DNA of 64,000 nt from Oscillospiraceae bacterium. GTDB taxonomy: Bacteria > Bacillota > Clostridia > Oscillospirales > CAG-272. Of the stretch, positions 58,976-64,000 are shown piece after piece (within the stretch, counting starts at the first letter, position 1; each line of letters opens with the position of its first letter). Location: NCBI GenBank assembly GCA_015063585.1, contig SVTW01000002.1, positions 1-64,000 of the forward strand, written 5' to 3'. The notes beneath the pieces were generated by a model, which was not told the DNA's origin, made no database searches, and saw nothing but the letters and a program-made list of their open reading frames with translations. Made by a program: the position numbers and the translations under genes.

Positions 58976-61747
58976 ATGTCTTTGATTACGAAAATGTTCG
59001 GAACCTACAGCCAGCGTCAGCTTAAAAAGCTGACCGTTATTGCCGACCGCATTGATGCGCTGGCGGAAAAGTATGCCGCAATGACCAATGAGGAGCTGCA
59101 GGGCGTGACCCCCGCTTTGCGCGCCCGTTTGGCGGCAGGGGAGACCACCGACGATATTTTGACCGATGCGTTTGCCGCGATCCGTGAGGCAGACACCCGC
59201 GTGCTTGGCAAGCGACCCTTCCGCGTGCAGATCCTTGGCGGAATTGTTTTGCATCAGGGGCGTATTGCCGAGATGAAAACAGGTGAGGGTAAAACGCTTG
59301 TTGCAACGCTTCCCGCATATCTCAACGCACTTTCGGGCAACGGTGTTCACATTGTAACCGTGAACGATTATCTGGCGCGCGTCGGTGCCGAGGAGATGGG
59401 GCGTGTGTATGAATTTATGGGGCTGACAACGGGGCTTGTTGTCCACGGACAGAGCCACGAGGAAAAGCAGGCGGCGTACCGTGCCGACATTACCTACGGT
59501 ACCAACAATGAGTTCGGCTTCGATTATCTCCGCGATAATATGGCGGTATATAAACGGGATATGGTTCAGCGCGGTCACGTTTTCGCGATTGTGGACGAGG
59601 TCGACTCGATCCTGATCGATGAAGCGCGTACGCCTCTGATCATTTCGGGATCGGGCGAAAAGGCGACCGATCTTTATGAGCGTGCCGAGCGGTTGGTGCG
59701 CGGAATGCGCAAGTTTGTGATCAAGGAGCTTGACAATAAAAAGGATCAGGACGACATCAACGCAGACTATGTGGTTGATGAAAAAGCCAACCATGCGGTC
59801 TTAACACCGCAGGGTGTGAAAAAGACCGAGCAGTTTTTCGGAATTGAAAATCTTTCGGATATGGAAAACGCAATGATCGCGCACCACGTAAATCAGGCGA
59901 TCTCGGCACATGGCTGCAAGCACCGCGACGTGGACTACGTTGTAAATGAAAAGGGTGTTGTGATCGTAGATGCCTTTACGGGGCGTTTGATGCCCGGCAG
60001 ACGCTACTCCGACGGACTCCATCAAGCAATTGAAGCCAAGGAAGGCGTGCAGGTACAAAAAGAGAATAAGACGCTTGCAACCATCACCTTCCAAAACTAT
60101 TTCCGCATGTACCGCAAGCTTTCGGGTATGACGGGAACGGCACTGACCGAGGAGAGTGAGTTCCGTGAGATCTACCGCCTTGACGTGGTTGAGATTCCAA
60201 CCAACAAGCCGATGATCCGCATTGACCACCCCGACGTTGTCTACCGCGGAATGGAAGGAAAATACCGCGCGATCGTGGAAAAAATTCGCGAATGTCACGA
60301 AAAGGGACAACCGGTTCTGGTTGGTACGGTTTCGATCGACAAATCCGAGGCGCTCTCTGCGCGTTTGACGAAGGCGGGAATCCGCCACACCGTGCTCAAC
60401 GCCAAGCATCACGAAAAAGAAGCCGAGATCGTTGCGCAGGCAGGTAAATTCGGCGCGGTTACCATTTCCACCAATATGGCGGGACGCGGAACCGATATTC
60501 TGCTCGGCGGCAATCCCGAGTTCATGGCAAAAGCCGAGATGCGCTCACGCGGATATGACGAGGAGCTGATTCAGCATTGCACCGGCTTTACCAATACCGA
60601 TGATGAGGCATTGGCGGAAGCACGCGAAACCTTCCGCGCACTTGTTAAGCAGTACCGCGAGGAGATCGAGCCCGAGGCGAAGCGCGTGCGTGAGGCGGGC
60701 GGTCTCTTTATTCTGGGTACAGAGCGCCACGAAAGCCGACGCATCGACAATCAGCTGCGCGGTCGTGCAGGCCGTCAGGGGGACCCGGGTGAATCGCGCT
60801 TCTTCCTCTCCATGGAGGACGATCTGATGCGCTTGTTCGGAACCGATCGGATTCAGGGCATTGTGAGCGCGCTGAAAATCAAGGAGGACGAGTGTGTGGA
60901 CCTCAAGGTCCTGTCGGGCGGTATCGAGCGCGCACAGAATCATTTGGAGGAAAACAATTTTAAGCGCAGAAAGTACGTTTTGGCATACGATGACGTTATG
61001 AACCATCAGCGCACCATCATCTACAAGCAGCGTCAGGACGTGCTTGACGAGGAGGACGTTTCGGAAACCATTCGCAAAATGTTCCTTTCCTCGGTTGAAA
61101 GCGCGGTTGCCGAATTTACCAACGGCGATGTTCCCGATGAATGGGATTTTGACGGCTTGCGCAGTTATTTTGCGGGAACGCTTACAACCGATTCGGATTT
61201 CCACTACACGCAGGAGGAGTTGAACCATCTGGAGCGTGAGTCAATCACAGAGCTGCTCAGCGAGCGTATTCTCGCGCGCTATGAGGAGAAGGAAAAGCTG
61301 TTCGGTGCCGAGATGCTGCGTGAGCTGGAGCGCGCGATTCTGTTGCGTCAGGTCGATCTGGCATGGATGGAGCATCTTGATACGATGGAGGATTTGAAGG
61401 GAAGCGTGGGGCTTCAGGCATATGCCCAGCGTGACCCCATTACCGAATTCCGTATCCAGGGAGCCGAGCTGTTTGAAGGAATGGTGGAGGAGATCCGTCA
61501 AAAAACGGTACGCGCTTTGCTCTCTCTTGTTCCGCAGGAGAAGCCGATCAAGCGTGTGCAGGTCGCAAAGCCGATCTTTGCGGGTCCCGCATCGCCCGTT
61601 GTAAAACACAAAAAGGCACCCGTAGCCGGACGCGCGCCCACAACCTTTGTAAAATCCTCGGCGGATATCGGGCGAAACGATCTTTGTCCTTGCGGAAGCG
61701 GCAAAAAATATAAAGCATGCTGCATGCGCAAGAACGCAGGAAATTAA
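58976..61747 (+). CDS. secA: Preprotein translocase ATPase SecA
   Basis: EMKTGEGKTLVATLPAYLNAL; VDEVDSILIDEARTPLIISG; C-terminal NDLCPCGSGKKYKACC. Confidence 0.98.
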   Translation: MSLITKMFGTYSQRQLKKLTVIADRIDALAEKYAAMTNEELQGVTPALRARLAAGETTDDILTDAFAAIREADTRVLGKRPFRVQILGGIVLHQGRIAEMKTGEGKTLVATLPAYLNALSGNGVHIVTVNDYLARVGAEEMGRVYEFMGLTTGLVVHGQSHEEKQAAYRADITYGTNNEFGFDYLRDNMAVYKRDMVQRGHVFAIVDEVDSILIDEARTPLIISGSGEKATDLYERAERLVRGMRKFVIKELDNKKDQDDINADYVVDEKANHAVLTPQGVKKTEQFFGIENLSDMENAMIAHHVNQAISAHGCKHRDVDYVVNEKGVVIVDAFTGRLMPGRRYSDGLHQAIEAKEGVQVQKENKTLATITFQNYFRMYRKLSGMTGTALTEESEFREIYRLDVVEIPTNKPMIRIDHPDVVYRGMEGKYRAIVEKIRECHEKGQPVLVGTVSIDKSEALSARLTKAGIRHTVLNAKHHEKEAEIVAQAGKFGAVTISTNMAGRGTDILLGGNPEFMAKAEMRSRGYDEELIQHCTGFTNTDDEALAEARETFRALVKQYREEIEPEAKRVREAGGLFILGTERHESRRIDNQLRGRAGRQGDPGESRFFLSMEDDLMRLFGTDRIQGIVSALKIKEDECVDLKVLSGGIERAQNHLEENNFKRRKYVLAYDDVMNHQRTIIYKQRQDVLDEEDVSETIRKMFLSSVESAVAEFTNGDVPDEWDFDGLRSYFAGTLTTDSDFHYTQEELNHLERESITELLSERILARYEEKEKLFGAEMLRELERAILLRQVDLAWMEHLDTMEDLKGSVGLQAYAQRDPITEFRIQGAELFEGMVEEIRQKTVRALLSLVPQEKPIKRVQVAKPIFAGPASPVVKHKKAPVAGRAPTTFVKSSADIGRNDLCPCGSGKKYKACCMRKNAGN

Positions 61748-61750
61748 CGG

Positions 61751-62491
61751 GTGACAGACATGGGATTTGGTTATCTTTTGATCGGATATCTGATCACGTT
61801 TGTGCTGTATATGACGGTCAACGGACTTGGATTTGGAGGCTTGGCGCTTTTGCTTGGATATGGGCTGATGTTTTATGCCCTTGGGGAGCTATGCCGCTAC
61901 CACCGCGCATTTCTTTACGCAAAGTGGCTCCTCGTACCGTGCTTTCCGCTTGCACTGTACGATCTTTTGGGCACTCTTGATGAAATGCTTTTGTGGGGGC
62001 TTCCGATCTACGGTTCTGCCGTGACAAATGTGACCGATTGGCTCACGTTCCTGCTCCTGATCGCATTTAATCTTGCGATGCTGTACGGTATCCGCATGAT
62101 CGCGACCGACGTTGGAATTGGACATATGGCAACTACCGCAATGAGAAATTCCTTTTTCGTAGGGCTTTATGCCATTCTTTACCTGTTTGTAAGACTGCCG
62201 ATCGCGGCACTGGACGGTGCGCGCCCCTATTTGGGAATTGCTTTGATGCTTTGTAATTTGATGTGGATTTTTTTCAATCTGCTTCTCCTGCTCTCCTGCA
62301 ACAAAAATATTTGCCGCGCGGGAGATGAAGATCAGCCCGCAAAGCCCTCTCGGTTTGCGTGGGTCAATCGAATCGGGGACGCTTACGAGCGCAACCGTCA
62401 AAAGGCGATCGACAATACCACACGTGAGGCGGAGGCGGTTTTGCGTCGACGTAAGGAACGGCGTGAATCCAAAAAGAAAAAGAAAAAATAA
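61751..62491 (+). CDS. Polytopic membrane protein, function unassigned
   Basis: Multiple hydrophobic helices, Lys/Arg-rich C-terminus; immediately follows secA. Confidence 0.6.
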   Translation: MTDMGFGYLLIGYLITFVLYMTVNGLGFGGLALLLGYGLMFYALGELCRYHRAFLYAKWLLVPCFPLALYDLLGTLDEMLLWGLPIYGSAVTNVTDWLTFLLLIAFNLAMLYGIRMIATDVGIGHMATTAMRNSFFVGLYAILYLFVRLPIAALDGARPYLGIALMLCNLMWIFFNLLLLLSCNKNICRAGDEDQPAKPSRFAWVNRIGDAYERNRQKAIDNTTREAEAVLRRRKERRESKKKKKK

Positions 62492-62521
62492 TCGACCGCT
62501 CTCGGAAAGGAGAAGGCAACC

Positions 62522-63943
62522 ATGCAAGAAAAAAATAAAATGGGCAGAGGTTTTCTGTTAATCCTTTTGTCCGCGCTCTTTCTGTTTAATCCCGTGATCG
62601 GCTTTGTCGATCCGGTGCCAAACTGCTTCGGCTATCTGCTCCTTTGTCTTGGACTGTCACAACTTGCCGATCTTTCCGAATCGGTTTCCGAATCGCTTCG
62701 CCGTTTTCGCATTTTGTTGCTTTTGAGCCTTGCGCACATGCTTGGCATCTATTTGATCTACGGTGTAATGGGAGCACGCTCCGCTGAAATGAATCGCCTG
62801 GAACAGCCGGTTTATATTCTTTTGGCGTCCTTTTTGTTCCTTTTGGCGCAGTGGTATTTTCTGATCCCCGCAATGCGTGATCTTTTCAAAGGAATCCGGA
62901 CCTTAGCCGAGGCGCAGGGGGCTGACGCTCTGACGCGTGAAAACAGAAAAGGGAAGACTCCGATCGATCGAATCCGTACCGCAACAACGCGCTTTGTGAT
63001 CCTGTCCTCGCTTTTCGCGATGCTTCCCGAGTTGACGATCCTGACATCCTTCGAATATGAAGTTGAAAATCGGTATTTCCCGTTTGATTGGTATCGTTTT
63101 GTCGGACTTTTTCGGATTTTGTTTGGCTTTGCCGCATTTGTCGTTGGAATACTGTGGCTGATTCGTATGATTCGGGTTTGTATCAAAGCCATGAAGGACA
63201 AGCCATGGCTCGATGCACTCCATGAAAGATACTGCCGCGAGGTCTTGCCGCAAACAGGCATGTTGACGGTACGGCGCTTCTCCGGTGTGTTTTTCCTGTT
63301 TCGGCTTGCGTTGATCTTTGCGATCAGCCTGCGTTTTGACAACCAATCCATCTTGCCCGCATTCTTTTTTGCAATCCTTGCGATCTTCGCAATCTATAGC
63401 CTGGGTGATCTTGTTTCCCGCGAGGCACGCCTGCCTGTTTTCATCGCATCGGTGTGGCTTGGCGGTGTTGGTGTGGCACAGATCTTTTTTACAGCCGATT
63501 ATCTCAAGCATTTTCTGCCCGAGGCCTCGCTTTACCAGCCCGATGCTTACCGCGCATTTTTGATTGTGCGCGCGATTGACGTGGCAGAGGTCGTGCTGAC
63601 TTTTGTGCTTGTTTGGATTCTTTTGCGCTTTTTTATGTCGATCGTCACGTCACACACCGCGGTCGATTACGGGTCCAATGACGCGCGCTATCTATCCGCG
63701 GACGCAACCAAGCGCCTGCACCGTGAATTCCGTGTACGCCATTATCTCTCTTTGATCTTTTTCTTTATCGGCACTTGCTTTGGAATTGTTGACGCGTGGT
63801 TTCGTTTGGAGTATCCGTGGATGTGGATTCCCGCCGCACTTTTTACCGTAGTTGGAATCGCTTGCGCGTATTCCTTCCTGTTTGAATTAAAAACGCAGAT
63901 CCAATATACGTATCGTTCAAATGGCATGAATAAAAATCAATGA
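62522..63943 (+). CDS. Polytopic membrane protein, function unassigned
   Basis: Many hydrophobic helices; GGAAAGGAG upstream; no family recognised. Confidence 0.6.
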   Translation: MQEKNKMGRGFLLILLSALFLFNPVIGFVDPVPNCFGYLLLCLGLSQLADLSESVSESLRRFRILLLLSLAHMLGIYLIYGVMGARSAEMNRLEQPVYILLASFLFLLAQWYFLIPAMRDLFKGIRTLAEAQGADALTRENRKGKTPIDRIRTATTRFVILSSLFAMLPELTILTSFEYEVENRYFPFDWYRFVGLFRILFGFAAFVVGILWLIRMIRVCIKAMKDKPWLDALHERYCREVLPQTGMLTVRRFSGVFFLFRLALIFAISLRFDNQSILPAFFFAILAIFAIYSLGDLVSREARLPVFIASVWLGGVGVAQIFFTADYLKHFLPEASLYQPDAYRAFLIVRAIDVAEVVLTFVLVWILLRFFMSIVTSHTAVDYGSNDARYLSADATKRLHREFRVRHYLSLIFFFIGTCFGIVDAWFRLEYPWMWIPAALFTVVGIACAYSFLFELKTQIQYTYRSNGMNKNQ

Positions 63944-64000
63944 CGCGGCACATACTTTTTTTGTAATTCCCAATTACAAAAAAGGAGTGCAAAACAATGC

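Overview
Low-to-mid GC Firmicutes/Clostridia-type chromosome, mostly a housekeeping gene backbone. In order: argD (partial)-argF; a sigma/anti-sigma-like pair and four tandem paralogous lipoproteins; feoA-feoB; an MBOAT/DHHW O-acetylation pair and a DUF4097 protein; a 1254-aa DUF4011-helicase-nuclease (candidate defence gene); the dcw cluster (mraZ to ftsZ); a nucleotidyltransferase; infC-rpmI-rplT; a TrmH-family methyltransferase, dprA, topA, trmFO, plsX, rnc, radical SAM, smc, ftsY, rdgB, yhbY, nadD, yqeK, LCP, rsfS, leuS; an orphan response-regulator-like gene and a BspA-type LRR protein; a lipoprotein; mnmA, trmL-like, secA and two unassigned membrane proteins. The strongest non-coding observations are: (i) an unannotated minus-strand small-RNA candidate (about 31514-31626) with an extended -10 promoter, a 5' hairpin, a C-rich linker and its own terminator; (ii) an infC leader with a long-range terminator-like pairing and an AUU start that the ORF track misses; (iii) a 10-bp-phased MraZ box array just downstream of the dcw promoter; (iv) an exact 127-bp direct repeat and gene-tail debris in the lipoprotein array; (v) a possible pseudoknot in the secA leader. 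All calls come from reading the sequence; no database searches or folding programs were run.
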